Assembly: GCF_030263895.1 (NCBI RefSeq)
Contig: NZ_CP127161.1
Location: forward strand, 1,674,001 to 1,738,000
Source of the DNA: Proteiniborus sp. MB09-C3
Lineage (GTDB): Bacteria > Bacillota > Clostridia > Tissierellales > Proteiniboraceae
DNA length: 64,000 nucleotides
Direction: 5' to 3'
A model generated the notes under the pieces. It was not told where the DNA came from and searched no databases. It saw only the letters and a program-made list of their open reading frames with translations. This document shows positions 18,374 through 27,323 of this stretch, in pieces. The position numbers were made by a program, and so were the translations under genes. Within the stretch, counting starts at the first letter, position 1. Every line of letters starts with the position of its first letter.

Positions 18374-18545
18374 CTATATGCAGTTTCTGTATTTTAGATA
18401 ATTAAAAAACTGTTTAACTGCCAGAGAAACAGTCTTTCTGTCTTTCATAGCAATGCCGATTTTTCGATAAGCTGGGACTTTAAGTTCTTTTGAAATAATC
18501 TTATATGGTATGCGCTGTAATATCAGCTCTGCAAAATGCTAATAC
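18374..18545 (-). pseudogene. LysR-family regulator, C-terminal remnant
   Basis: A minus-strand frame reads AELILQRIPYKIISKELKVP then YRKIGIAMKDRKTVSLAVKQ and FFNYLKY before a stop. This is the C-terminal end of a LysR substrate-binding domain (IGIA...LSLAVK.F..YL). The rest, including the HTH, is absent. Confidence 0.6.
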
Positions 18546-18689
18546 TCAATCTACTTTTCACTATAGACATGATTGCACAAGTGTTCCATGTGGAGCCGAA
18601 AAGTGCATTTTTTTAGCCTGGTTTTTGAAGACATTTTATAGTGGTAAGAGAGCGAGTAAACGTCCATCATTGCCTGAGCATCTCACGCT

Positions 18690-19020
18690 CTAGCTTACCG
18701 ATTCCTCTGGATTATTAGACGCCACCTACGAACAGAAGAAGTCTTACGTAGCCATTCGCCAACGCACCAATCTGCAGTGCAAGTTGTCTCATTATGATTG
18801 TACTCAAGTAGAGGTCTATGTGAAACGGCATTTGGTGTATGCAGGGACGGAGTAGGGAATTTTTTCGGACAGAACGATCGATAATATTTACCACTTTTAC
18901 AGTGGCTCAGCGAGATTGATTAATAGATAGGGTCTTCTGTACGCACTGTTTGATCTACAGATCACAGAAAGGACATTGTATCATTGGTGAACACGTTATC
19001 CGATGAAGAGTGGTCTAACA
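18690..19020 (+). pseudogene. Remnant of an ExeA/IstB-like AAA ATPase from a transposon
   Basis: Stop-interrupted frame: YEQKKSYVAIRQRTNLQCKL, HYDCTQVEVYVKRHLVYAGT, FSDRTIDNIYHFYSGSARLI. This order (Q..R..L...L..Y...E...Y...HL..AG, then F...AI..I...S.G..RLIN) is the C-terminal half of AAA ATPases that partner DDE transposases. At least two stops are seen. No transposase partner remains. Confidence 0.55.
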
Positions 19021-19075
19021 ATCTGAGAGGTATAAGGCCTTTAAGCAGGATTCTTGATTAAAGTATTAAAAAGGA

Positions 19076-19126
19076 TTGACAGAGCTAAGCTCTGTGAATT
19101 ATAATAATGACAGAGCTTAGCTCTGT
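19076..19126 (+). promoter_or_regulatory. Promoter with twin palindromic operators of the TetR gene
   Basis: -35 TTGACA (19076-19081), an 18-base spacer and -10 TATAAT (19100-19105). Two 17-base palindromes, ACAGAGCTAAGCTCTGT (19079-19095) and ACAGAGCTTAGCTCTGT (19110-19126), differ only at the centre. Their centres are 31 bases apart, three helical turns. The first covers the -35/spacer and the second the start-site region. This strongly indicates autorepression by the TetR protein encoded 16 bases downstream. Confidence 0.88.
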
Positions 19127-19141
19127 TAGGAGGTTATAATT

Positions 19142-19792
19142 ATGTCAAGAGTAGTAAAAAAACCAGATGAAAGAAAAGATGAGTTATTGGATATTGCTAC
19201 AAAGCTTTTTATTGAGAAAGGCTATGAAAACACTTCTGTAAGAGATATTTACACACAAGTGAACGGTTCTTTTGGTATGTTTTATCATCACTTTAAATCA
19301 AAAGAAGAAGTATTAGAAGAAGTAAATAAAAAGATGATGGCACAGAGATTTGAACCTATAAAGTCAATCATAATTGATAGCGATTTGTCTGGAATAGAAA
19401 AGCTACGCAAAGTATTATCGCTTGCTATTATATCTTCTAAGCAAGAAATTAACACTCACTCGAATAATTCATATCAAAAAAACCCTCAACTATTGGTAAT
19501 GCATATGCACGATACCCTTGGCGTTGCATCTGACTTACTTTCCAGTGTTATAGAGGATGGCATAAAAGACGGTACGATTCAAACTGAACGTCCTCACGAG
19601 CTATCACAAATGATTTTATTATTTCTAAATGTATGGGTAAACCCATGGCTATACCAATGGTCACCAGAAAAATTGAGAAACATCTTCGTTTTTATGAAAG
19701 ATGTTTTCGACAAAATGGGCGTTCCTGCTTTATCAGAGGATATGTTGCAAGGTTTAAATGAGTTATTATTGCTTGTGCAAGAGGACAAATAG
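19142..19792 (+). CDS. TetR/AcrR-family repressor
   Basis: A 216-residue TetR protein. The N-terminal HTH shows RKDELLDIATKLFIEKGYEN, TSVRDIYTQVNGSFGMFYHH (recognition helix) and FKSKEEVLEE. The rest is an all-helical ligand and dimer domain. AGGAGG lies 8 bases before the ATG. Its promoter holds two identical-arm palindromes, so it represses itself. The next gene (GrpB-like) is on the same strand 122 bases away; no transporter typical of TetR regulons follows, so the regulated target is unclear and may have been lost. The ligand is unknown. Confidence 0.88.
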   Translation: MSRVVKKPDERKDELLDIATKLFIEKGYENTSVRDIYTQVNGSFGMFYHHFKSKEEVLEEVNKKMMAQRFEPIKSIIIDSDLSGIEKLRKVLSLAIISSKQEINTHSNNSYQKNPQLLVMHMHDTLGVASDLLSSVIEDGIKDGTIQTERPHELSQMILLFLNVWVNPWLYQWSPEKLRNIFVFMKDVFDKMGVPALSEDMLQGLNELLLLVQEDK

Positions 19793-19914
19793 TTGCTTGG
19801 TATATTAAATTATAGTGTAGATAAATACTCGTTGAATAGAATGAGCATAGTTTCATGGTAATCATAATTGGGGAATAATAAGGGAAATTATATTTTGCTT
19901 AGAAAGGAGATTAT

Positions 19915-20433
19915 ATGAAAGTTAAAGTCATAGAGTATAACAGCGAATGGAAAAACTTATATTTGGAAGAGGCTGAAAAAATTAGAAATATACTTGGAAA
20001 TGAATTGGTTGATATTTACCACATTGGAAGCACATCAGTGGAAAAATTAAGAGCTAAACCCATCATTGATATTATGCCAGTGGTAAGGGACATTACAAAA
20101 GTCGATGATTACGATAGAGAGTTTGAGGCTCTGGGTTATGAGGCAAAAGGTGAATTTGGTATGATCGGCAGAAGATATTTTAGAAAAGGGCTGGAAAATA
20201 GAACCCATCAAATTCATATATTTGAAAGAAGTAATTCTAATGATATTGAAAGGCATTTAGCTGTTCGTGATTATTTAAGAACACATCCAGAAGAGGCATT
20301 TGAGTATGGAGAACTAAAGAGCAGATTAGCCACTATGTTTCCTTCGGACATTGAGGCTTATTGCGATGGTAAAGATGACTTTGTTAAGGAATTAGAAAGA
20401 AAAGCATTAGAATGGTATCATGATGCAAAATAA
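19915..20433 (+). CDS. GrpB-family (UPF0157) nucleotidyltransferase-fold protein
   Basis: A 172-residue protein matching GrpB: VKVIEYNSEWKNLYLEEAEK at the N-terminus, then DIYHIGSTSVEKLRAKPIID, the G-S-T-S-V nucleotidyltransferase-like motif with PIIDI acidic strand. Further on it has NRTHQIHIFERSN and HLAVRDYLRTHPEEA. Full family length, apparently intact. The AAAGGAG ribosome site lies 8 bases before the ATG. The family fold suggests nucleotidyl transfer, but no substrate is established to my knowledge. Confidence 0.88.
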   Translation: MKVKVIEYNSEWKNLYLEEAEKIRNILGNELVDIYHIGSTSVEKLRAKPIIDIMPVVRDITKVDDYDREFEALGYEAKGEFGMIGRRYFRKGLENRTHQIHIFERSNSNDIERHLAVRDYLRTHPEEAFEYGELKSRLATMFPSDIEAYCDGKDDFVKELERKALEWYHDAK

Positions 20434-20566
20434 TCAAAAGTCAAGATGGATTTACCTATTTGGAAGTTTGGGCAAATGCTTCAGAGAAGAGGTGTTTTTA
20501 AATACTTAATTTTAGTTGATTTGCAAGGATATAATGAATATTTTAGCATAAGGAGAAGAATAAAGC

Positions 20567-21040
20567 ATGGATAATATTATAATAAGAAACTACAATCAAA
20601 AAGATTGGTCGCGCATTGAAGAAATACATGATAGTGCTAGAAAAATAGAACTTCAACTGGCGGGTTTAGATGATGCATTCGTGCCACTTGCACAGGCAGC
20701 CGTTAATGAAGGATTATTTGATTACACGGTATGTGTTGCACTTATAAATGACAATGTAGTAGGGTTTGTGGCATATTCAGAGGAAGAAATTGCATGGCTC
20801 TATGTGGCTCCCGATTCTATGCGTCAGGGAGTCGGAAAAAGTTTGGTTATGCATGTAATAGAAAATACTACCCAAAGGCCACTTGGGCTGGAGGTTTTAG
20901 TTGGAAATAATCCTGCACTGCATTTATATGAAGCAATGGGTTTTGAAACGACTGAAACATGCTCAGGCGCAATGCCTGGTAATGAATCGTTTGAAGTGAC
21001 AGTATATTGTATGCAGCAGAAAAGCGGTCAAAAAAGATAA
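20567..21040 (+). CDS. GNAT-family N-acetyltransferase
   Basis: A 157-residue GNAT. It has an N-terminal IIIRNYNQKDWSRIEEIH, a central VVGFVAYSEEEIAWLYVAPD, an acetyl-CoA loop MRQGVGKSLVMHV (about residues 85-97) and LEVLVGNNPALHLYEAMGFE. Intact. AAGGAGAAG precedes the ATG. It resembles PhnO/RimI-like small-molecule acetyltransferases. It is followed closely by a broken Vat copy. Confidence 0.87.
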   Translation: MDNIIIRNYNQKDWSRIEEIHDSARKIELQLAGLDDAFVPLAQAAVNEGLFDYTVCVALINDNVVGFVAYSEEEIAWLYVAPDSMRQGVGKSLVMHVIENTTQRPLGLEVLVGNNPALHLYEAMGFETTETCSGAMPGNESFEVTVYCMQQKSGQKR

Positions 21041-21065
21041 GAAGTTTTAAGAACTAAAAAAGGAG

Positions 21066-21440
21066 GAAATATTTATCCAATATGGACCTAATCCAAATAC
21101 AATATATCCAAACGAAGCAATAAAAAATATTTGCTACATAAAAAATGTCATAACCCGTTCGAATATTATTGTTGGCGAGTATACCTATTATGATGATGTT
21201 AATGGAGCAGAAAAATTTGAAGAACATGTTACACATCACTATGATGCGCTTGGAGATAAGTTAATTATAGGGAAGTTTTGCGCAATCGCAAAAGGAGTAG
21301 AATTTATAATGAACGGTGCGAACCACCGAATTAACTCAGTCACCACCTATCCATTCAATCTCATGGGTGGGGGCTGGGAAAAGAGCATGCCTACAAAGGA
21401 ACAGCTCCCTTTTAAAGGGGATAATGACAACATTGTTGTT
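21066..21440 (+). pseudogene. Vat-family acetyltransferase, truncated copy
   Basis: After AAAGGAGGAAATA, a frame without a proper ATG reads YGPNPNTIYPNEAIKNICYI, GEYTYYDDVNGAEKF, DKLIIGKFCAIAKGVEFIMN, ANHRINSVTTYPFN and KEQLPFKGD. This matches the first 110 residues of Vat proteins and the intact gene at 495-1130. It is then joined to unrelated sequence (NIVVFNIWIDSLEK). The catalytic-type His is present, but the beta-helix C-terminal half is lost. The Vat initiator codon also seems lost by a small deletion near 21082. Confidence 0.75.
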
Positions 21441-21812
21441 TTCAATATCTGGATCGATTCGCTAGAAAAGTTAAGGAAGGTAATATATTTTGATTAGCAA
21501 CATTAAGGGCAATGATACATTGAGGCGTATTTATAACAGTTTAGATGAGGAAACCTTTGACTTGCCCTTTGAGGGATTTTATCAGAACGGATATTGGACA
21601 AATAAATATATTCCATAGTTGTACCTAATGTAGTTATAGAAGAATGTCAAAGAATTCATGGTAATTGGTGCATAGTAATCAAGGTTAGAGCGAAGTCTAC
21701 TACATATATTACAAATTTCATTGATCAACTATGGATACCTCTACCACATTTATTTTACCAACAATAATTGAAGATGGTATAAAGTAAAAATTCAATGAAA
21801 GGACTAGAAAGG
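21441..21812. other. Mixed remnants, not identified
   Basis: At 21497-21619 a frame reads IKGNDTLRRIYNSLDEETFD then LPFEGFYQNGYWTNKYIP and a stop. It looks like the end of a real protein, but I do not recognise it. The rest to 21812 has stops in all frames. Confidence 0.3.
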
Positions 21813-22392
21813 ATTAATTGAATTCATTATTAATGAATTAATAAGATTACTTAAGGGGTTAGGAGAACACCAGTGGAAAAATGAAGCTGTAGAGATAACA
21901 CAAAGGAAAATGGGGATAATCGGAATGGGCACAACAGGTAGAATGTTAGCGAAAATGACATCCGCCTTTGGGATGAAGGTTTATTATTTTAGTAGAAGTA
22001 GAAAAATGGACATTGAAAAGGAAGGAGTAGAATATCTTCCGCTTAATGAAATGCTAAAGACAGTAGAAATTATATCTATTCATTTGCCTAAAAATACAGT
22101 GATACTTGTAAAAGATGAATTTGATTTGTTTGGTGATGGGAAAATATTGATTAATACTTCTTTAGGTACTCCACTTGAAGTTCCAGCATTTTTAGAATGG
22201 ATACAAAGAAAAGGAAATTACGCAATTTATGATGAAGATGGTGCTGGGAGTTATAAAAATGAATTTGAAAAATACTCTAATGTAATCTTGTCTAAAAAAG
22301 TAGCTGGTTGGACAAAAGAAGCAAGAGAGAGATTATCTATTAAAGTTCTAAAAAATATTCAAGAAGTCTTGAATGAGCTAAATGTTCAATAA
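21813..22392 (+). pseudogene. D-2-hydroxyacid dehydrogenase family, NAD-binding half only
   Basis: A frame open from about 21813, without a start, reads LIRLLKGLGEHQWKNEAVEI. Then comes the Rossmann fold: KMGIIGMGTTGRMLAKMTSA (GXGXXG-type), VYYFSRSRK, VEIISIHLPKNTVIL, DGKILINTSLG and VAGWTKEARERLSIKV at the C-terminus. The N-terminal substrate-binding lobe (about 130 residues) is missing. The fragment from the ATG at 21910 could still be translated, but enzyme activity is not expected. Confidence 0.68.
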
Positions 22393-22430
22393 TCATATAT
22401 TTGGTAAGTATAAGATGAATCTTATCATAC

Positions 22431-22577
22431 ATGGCGATGCTAGTAGGATTTGTTTTAAATGGATTTCGAAGTTGGAATGGGAAACCAACTGTATATGACA
22501 TTGGGACAGGAGTTATAGTTGAATATAGAAGACAAGGTGTCACAAGCAATATGTTTCTCATATACAGAAAAGTATAG
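22431..22577 (+). pseudogene. GNAT acetyltransferase, N-terminal fragment
   Basis: A 48-residue frame: MLVGFVLNGFRSWNGKPTVY and DIGTGVIVEYRRQGVTSNMF. This is the central strand and acetyl-CoA loop (YRRQGV) of a GNAT, followed by a stop after FLIYRKV. Upstream and downstream parts are missing. Bases to 22750 contain nothing else I recognise. Confidence 0.6.
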
Positions 22578-22768
22578 CCTTTTTTCTATTGTTTGGCACG
22601 GCAAATTTTATTATAATGATGAAAAATGGGATTGTTCATAGCATTCCATAGTGAGAGTTTTAGACAAAAAACAGAACTAATAAGACAAAGTGTGAATAAA
22701 TTTTGTTGGTCAGATAAACAAGAATTTGAACTATTAATTATTTATATAACAGGATGGAGGAGTTAAAA

Positions 22769-23563
22769 ATGGATGAGAATCAAGATAACATTATCAAAAC
22801 AAGATTATCCGAGTTCATCGAAATGAGCCTACGAAACTCGCTTTCCGCCCACGATGGAATGAAAATATATGACATGCCTCTTATGGGCATTGCTTCTGCA
22901 GACGATCCTTTCTTTCAGAAATTTCGTGAGCCCGGTATAGTAGGACCGGGTTTTATTCTTCCGCAGGAATGGATACCGGGTGCGAAATCGGTGATTTCAT
23001 ATTTTCTTCTGTTCACAAAGGAAGTGCGCGATACGAACCGGGCACCGGGCCTTCCTTCTGAAGAATGGGTATCCGCGAGAATCGATGGTGAAGTTTTAAA
23101 TAATGAAGTTCGATCTTTTCTGGTTGAAATGTTGAAGCAAATGAGTGCCGATGCCGTTGCACCTTGTCTTGATCCCCGGTTTAAAGTTGTAAACCGGATT
23201 TCAAATTGGTCCGAACGACATGTTGCATATGCAGCTGGTCTTGGAACATTTGGACTTCACCGGGCGCTCATCACAGAAAAAGGATCAGCCGGACGCTTAG
23301 GCAGCGTGGTCACCACACTGGAGCTTACACCTACAAAGCGGAATTACAAAAGTTACGATGAGTATTGTTTATATCTCACACAGGGAAAATGTGGGGCCTG
23401 CATTCGCAGATGTCCACCTCTTGCTATTACCGACAAAGGCAAGGACAATCAAATTTGTGAAGAATATATCGACAGAGAAATTCTGTCAAGATTTGCCCCT
23501 CGGTATGGCTGTGCCAAATGTAGTATCAGTGTACCCTGTGAATGTAGAAATCCGGTGGCATAA
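22769..23563 (+). CDS. QueG-like 4Fe-4S protein (epoxyqueuosine reductase family relative)
   Basis: A 264-residue protein. Visible features are VGPGFILPQEWIPGAKSVIS, RHVAYAAGLGTFGLHRALIT, EKGSAGRLGSVVTTLELTPT (the conserved GLG..G / G..R.GS.VT block of QueG-type reductases), then ferredoxin-like CGACIRRCP (about residue 214) and further cysteines CAKCSISVPCEC. Only one full C-X2-C-X2-C-X3-CP motif is clear, so the cluster content differs from true QueG (two clusters). Related stand-alone proteins are annotated only as Fe-S proteins. The ATG at 22769 follows GGAGGAG; the upstream ATG overlaps that site. A recent broken copy is at 16745-17251. Confidence 0.75.
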   Translation: MDENQDNIIKTRLSEFIEMSLRNSLSAHDGMKIYDMPLMGIASADDPFFQKFREPGIVGPGFILPQEWIPGAKSVISYFLLFTKEVRDTNRAPGLPSEEWVSARIDGEVLNNEVRSFLVEMLKQMSADAVAPCLDPRFKVVNRISNWSERHVAYAAGLGTFGLHRALITEKGSAGRLGSVVTTLELTPTKRNYKSYDEYCLYLTQGKCGACIRRCPPLAITDKGKDNQICEEYIDREILSRFAPRYGCAKCSISVPCECRNPVA

Positions 23564-23564
23564 T

Positions 23565-23609
23565 GTAACCTCCATTATCGTTCTTGTTTTAACGAATAAT
23601 GGAGGTTTA
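23565..23609 (+). terminator. Hairpin after the QueG-like gene
   Basis: TAACCTCCATTATCGTT (from 23566) and AACGAATAATGGAGGTTTA (23591-23609) form a long stem around an 8-base CTTGTTTT loop. The right arm is in the first bases fused to the ANT remnant and is absent from the paralogous copy, so the hairpin may have arisen at the junction. No T-run follows. Confidence 0.4.
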
Positions 23610-24089
23610 CGCATTAATAGCGATTTAGATATTTTGGTGGTAACAAATCATGGCTTATCTGAAAAAACTCGAAGAGATCTTACAAATATGCTAATGCTTA
23701 TATCTGGCAAAATAGAAAACATAAACGCTATAAGACCACTTGAAGTTACGGTTATCAATAAAAATGATATACTTCCTTGGCATTTTCCGCCTGAATATAA
23801 ATTTATGTATGGGAAGTGGCTAAAGGAACAGCTTGAAAAGGGAAAAATTTCTAGACCAACTTATGAACCAGATTTAGCAATTCTTTTAGCTCAGGCAAGA
23901 GAGAATAGCATTACTCTTTTTGGAGTAAATGCAGCAGAAGTACTTGAGCCTGTACCAATAAAAGATATTCAAAGGGCTATTAAAGAATCTTTACCTGGGT
24001 TGATTAGGGATATAAAAGGTGATGAACGCAATGTCATTTTAACTTTAGCTAGAATGTGGTTTACAGCTTATACCAGTGAAATTATGTAA
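23601..24089 (+). pseudogene. ANT(9)/ANT(3'')-like aminoglycoside nucleotidyltransferase, truncated
   Basis: The frame reads GGLRINSDLDILVVTNHGLS (the GS-like strand and D-X-D of the nucleotidyltransferase site), IRPLEVTVINKNDILPWHFP, FMYGKWLKEQLEKG, YEPDLAILLAQARENSITLF and GDERNVILTLARMW. This is the order of spectinomycin/streptomycin adenylyltransferases. The N-terminal 30-35 residues, with the start and the first G-S motif, are missing, replaced by the 3' flank of the QueG-like gene. The C-terminus stops after FTAYTSEIM, about 50 residues short. Not expected to be functional. Confidence 0.75.
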
Positions 24090-24167
24090 ATATGATATAG
24101 TTATCATTAGTTAACTGAAAATGTAATTTATGATGACATATTTTTAATATTAATGGGAGGGTTAAAT

Positions 24168-24320
24168 ATGTATACTTGTGCTATGTGTAGTGAAAATTAT
24201 TGTAAAAAGAGAGAACTTGAAAAATTACCCCGTAATTGTCCGTGCAGTGAAAAAGAAGAACAAGAAAAAATAAAGAAATTATATATAGATAAGCAAGTTC
24301 AAAAAATAAACTATTTATAA
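24168..24320 (+). pseudogene. DUF1847-type metal-binding protein, N-terminal fragment
   Basis: After GGGAGGGTTAAAT, a 50-residue frame: MYTCAMCSENYCKKRELEKL and NCPCSEKEEQEKIKKLY. Paired cysteines in this arrangement match the start of DUF1847 proteins (about 200 residues). The frame ends where the IS630 element begins, so the insertion truncated it. The downstream part was not found on the other side of the element. Confidence 0.6.
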
Positions 24321-25472
24321 TAAGACCTAGCATTAACAAGAGATTTGGTTTCAGCTTTATTAGAATTCGCGTGATTAAAGTGATTTGAAATAAAATCCTT
24401 AATCTCATCAATAGAAGATCGTGCTTTATATTCATAAAAATAGGATTTTAGCTTATTCCACACATTTTCCTGAGGATTTAACATTGGCGAATATGGTGGA
24501 AGATTCAATATAAATAACGTATCTTCATTTTGTTTGATAAACTTTTCAACAGCTTTTGAGGTATGAATTCTCGCATTGCCCCAAATCATAAAAACTATCT
24601 TATCCTTGTTAATGTCTAGCAAGTCTTTTAAAAACTTAATAATTTTATTAGATGTAATTTTTTCATCAGAAGAATATAAATTCACAATAGAATCAAAGTT
24701 CTTACTAATTTCAGTGGCACCAATGATATTAACTCCCCTGCGAGTACCATTTCTTTCTATTACAGGGTGTTGCCCTATAAGACTCCAACTGCGGTAGTTA
24801 TTAGATTCTACTCTGATTTTAGTTTCATCTTGTACATACAATACTGTATCTGAAGTGTTCTCAATTATGTCTAGTAAACCAACAGCTTTTTTTAAAAGCT
24901 TCTTGAAGCTCAGGATCTCCTTTTGTAGGCATATATTGTCCTCGTTTATATGAGAATCCTAATTTTATTAGCATTTGTCGAATCCATTCGGAGGAGCACT
25001 CTTTACCAAATGTATCAACAATATATTTAGAGAGCATATGGGTATCCCAAGTGGAACTTAAGAATCCGAAATCTTTAGGTGATTTATTGAGCACTGTATC
25101 TTTTAAATCTTCTAGCATTTCATCAGTGAATGTGCTTACCGAGCCACCACGATTATCTACTAGAGCCTCTAGCCCATATTTGTTCCATTTGTTGATATAT
25201 CCAGTAATAGCTGGGCGAGACTTACCAAGTATATGCTGTATTTCTTCGGTATGAATACCGTTATATCTCATAATTACAGTACGCAATAGAGCTTTTAAAG
25301 ACTTCTTTTGATAGCTCTCTTCGAAAGCAATCAGTTCATCTATTGTGAAACCATGTAAAGTAGTAATTTCTAATAGTTTTCGTCCCATTTTGATATCTCC
25401 TTTTTCTTATCTAGATTTACTCTTAGTCTTTGGAAATTTCAAAATGAAATACATTTATTATTTTTTAATTAT
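24298..25472 (-). mobile_element. IS630-family insertion sequence (ends approximate)
   Basis: About 1.17 kb holding one transposase split by a frameshift. Weak AT-rich inverted repeats can be drawn (TTCAAAAAATAA near 24298 and the complement of TTATTTTTTAA near 25460), but I could not fix the TA target duplication. It truncates the DUF1847 gene on its left. Confidence 0.6.
24311..25388 (-). pseudogene. IS630-family transposase split by a frameshift at an A-run
   Basis: The N-terminal part (25388 to 24861) has helix-turn-helix and winged-helix regions: LRTVIMRYNGIHTEEIQHIL, KSRPAITGYINKWNKYGLEA, WIRQMLIKLGFSYKRGQ. The C-terminal part (24841 to 24311) has the DDE_3 domain: YVQDETKIR (first Asp), IWGNARIHTSKAVEKFI (second Asp region) and LPPYSPMLNPQENVWNKLKS (Glu). 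The junction is a run of seven A after GAAGCTTTT. With six A the frame would read EAFKKAVGLLDIIE straight through. Either an inactivating insertion or slippage-dependent expression is possible. The second metal-binding motif reads GNAR where D-N-A is usual, another sign of decay. Confidence 0.72.
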
Positions 25473-25571
25473 TCGTGTTGCTTATCTATAATATAAAATG
25501 AGAGCTTACTTAGCTGTACAGTTGTAAATTTAAGTGTAGCTAATAATAAGATTATATCAGGGGGAAAGTTT

Positions 25572-25721
25572 ATGTTAGAAAATGCTTGGGTTCTAACGGG
25601 ATTAATAATAACCATAACCTTTTTGCTACTTGGACTTATATTTGCGATTATGAAAGAAAAAGGGGTCAGTTTGATTGCAGGATATAATTTTAAACCAAAG
25701 GGGAGAAAAGAAAATGAATAA
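25572..25721 (+). CDS. Small DUF3784-like membrane protein fragment
   Basis: A 49-residue frame with one transmembrane helix (WVLTGLIITITFLLLGLIFA), then MKEKGVSLIAGYNFKPKGR. The KEKG...ISGFN-like patch after the helix is typical of DUF3784 proteins, which normally have two more helices, so this may be a truncated member. It overlaps the start of the ABC exporter fragment by 8 bases. Confidence 0.5.
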   Translation: MLENAWVLTGLIITITFLLLGLIFAIMKEKGVSLIAGYNFKPKGRKENE

Positions 25722-26433
25722 GCAAATTATGAAAGAACTAGTACCTAGGCTTAAAATATATTCAATCATATCATTTGTAATTGATCTTATTATTAGGCTT
25801 TTATACCTAATACCACCTATTCTAATGAAGAAAATTGTTGATGAATACATACCTAGTAATAATAGTACTGCAACTTTACGGACAATTGCATTCTTTGCTA
25901 TACTTCCTGTGATAATAGCTATTTTCACCACACTCTATAATTATCGAGTTTCGGTCATTGGCCGTAATACAGGAAGAAAAATAGCAAGTTATGGGTTTAG
26001 GAACTTATTAAATCAGCCACTAAGTTATTTTTATGATAAAAACTCAGTGGAGTTAGCAGAATATTGTAGTACAAATGCAACTGAGTACATATTGCTTTGG
26101 ATTACTGATATTCCAAAATTGTGTGCTTCTATTATTGCATCTGTTGTAGCTTTCGCTTACATACTTAGCTTGAGTGATTCTACTGGGTTAGGTCTCTTAC
26201 TTTACATTCCAGTACTACTGATACCTAGCTTCTACTTATCAAAAAAGGCACAAAAATACGTCAAGAAAATAATCGTTAATAGTGGTAAATCAAAACAATT
26301 ACTTAGTGTTGCTTTTAAGAACATTAAGTTTGTTAAGACAATGAATTTACATAAAAATTTACTATCAAAAATTGATAGTATTAATAAGGACACTGTATCA
26401 GCATGCCTTGAGAGTACAATAATGATGTCATAG
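25714..26433 (+). pseudogene. ABC exporter, membrane-domain half (truncated)
   Basis: From ATG 25714 after AAAGGGGAGAAAAGAAA. About 239 residues of a type I exporter membrane domain: helices around 15-37 (IISFVIDLIIRLLYLIPPIL), 56-75 (IAFFAILPVIIAIFTTLYN) and 135-175, with the coupling-region motif GRKIASYGFRNLLNQPLSYF. It stops after ESTIMMS. The rest of the membrane domain and the nucleotide-binding domain should follow. A matching ATP-binding half lies on the opposite strand at 26732-27310, suggesting one gene broken by inversion. Confidence 0.75.
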
Positions 26434-26582
26434 CTTGATATTACCCCCTGGTAGGGTGTATTTCTGCCTAGAAACTATAGTTATATTCATTTTGACAATA
26501 TAATAATGGACATTATCATCTAACCTATGCTTACTGTTTATTTTTGGTACACTTTTAGTTTAGCATTAGCATTAACCAATAG

Positions 26583-26643
26583 AAAAAGACAAGGATAAAA
26601 GAATGATAATAATATATTCAACATTCCTTTATCCTTGTCTTTT
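26583..26643. terminator. Bidirectional terminator between convergent ABC halves
   Basis: AAAGACAAGGATAAA (26585-26599) pairs with TTTATCCTTGTCTTT (26628-26642). A second inner stem (GAATG / CATTC) and A-/T-runs on the outer sides allow termination in both directions. It serves convergently oriented fragments. Confidence 0.75.
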
Positions 26644-26731
26644 GTAGTAAAATAGAAAAGAAGAAGTCACCGTCCAAAGTTCTTCTCCAAATCTTGGGAG
26701 GATCTATTAGACTAAAGCTTCAATATCAACA

Positions 26732-27310
26732 CTAAATAGAAACCAACTTCCCATTCTCCATTTTCAATATCCTATCTGCAAACTCAAAAAACTCAGGCTT
26801 ATGTGATATTGAAATTACAGTTAAATCTTTTTCTTTCATTATTTCAAGAATGTTTGTTATAATTTTCATCTCATTTTCCCTATCAACATTTCCCGTTACT
26901 CCATCAAGCAACAGTATTTTGACCCCTTTAAGAAACCCTCTAGCTAATCCTATTCTTTGTTTTTGACCACCAGATATAGTAACACCATCTTCTTCAATAT
27001 CTGTATCTATACCCTGAGATAGCTGACTAATAAATTCATCTAAGCCTGACAGCTTGATTACTTCATTTAATTCATCATCTGTTGCATCCTCTTTAACAAT
27101 TAATAGATTTTCTCGGATTGTACCTGGAAATAAAAACGTGTTTTGTGCAACTCTACTGATTCCATTTACCAAATCATCACTTGCAATATCATATAAAGAA
27201 ACTTCATCGATTTTGATTGAACCTTTTTCTATTTCTAGCAATCGTAATAGTACGTCAAATAAAGTTGTTTTACCTGAACCACTTTTACCTACTATTCCAA
27301 TCCTGTAAAG
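26732..27310 (-). pseudogene. ABC exporter, ATP-binding half (5' truncated)
   Basis: The minus-strand frame begins at a junction near 27310 with RIGIVGKSGSGKTTLFDVLL (Walker A). It continues with VAQNTFLFPGTIRENLL (Q-loop), TISGGQKQRIGLARGFLKGV (signature), KILLLDGVTGNVDR (Walker B with Gly in place of the catalytic Glu), and SISHKP (H-loop), ending at 26732. No membrane domain precedes it on this strand; instead an unrelated + strand gene starts 14 bases beyond. It is probably the C-terminal half of the exporter whose N-terminal half is at 25714-26433. The D-loop and Glu changes suggest loss of ATPase activity even before breakage. Confidence 0.78.
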
Positions 27311-27323
27311 ACTGCGATCGCAA

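Noticed and set aside
25572-26433. Toxin-immunity pair (small membrane protein plus exporter)
   Set aside because: The exporter is only half a gene and the small ORF resembles a truncated DUF3784 protein; no peptide precursor features are seen.
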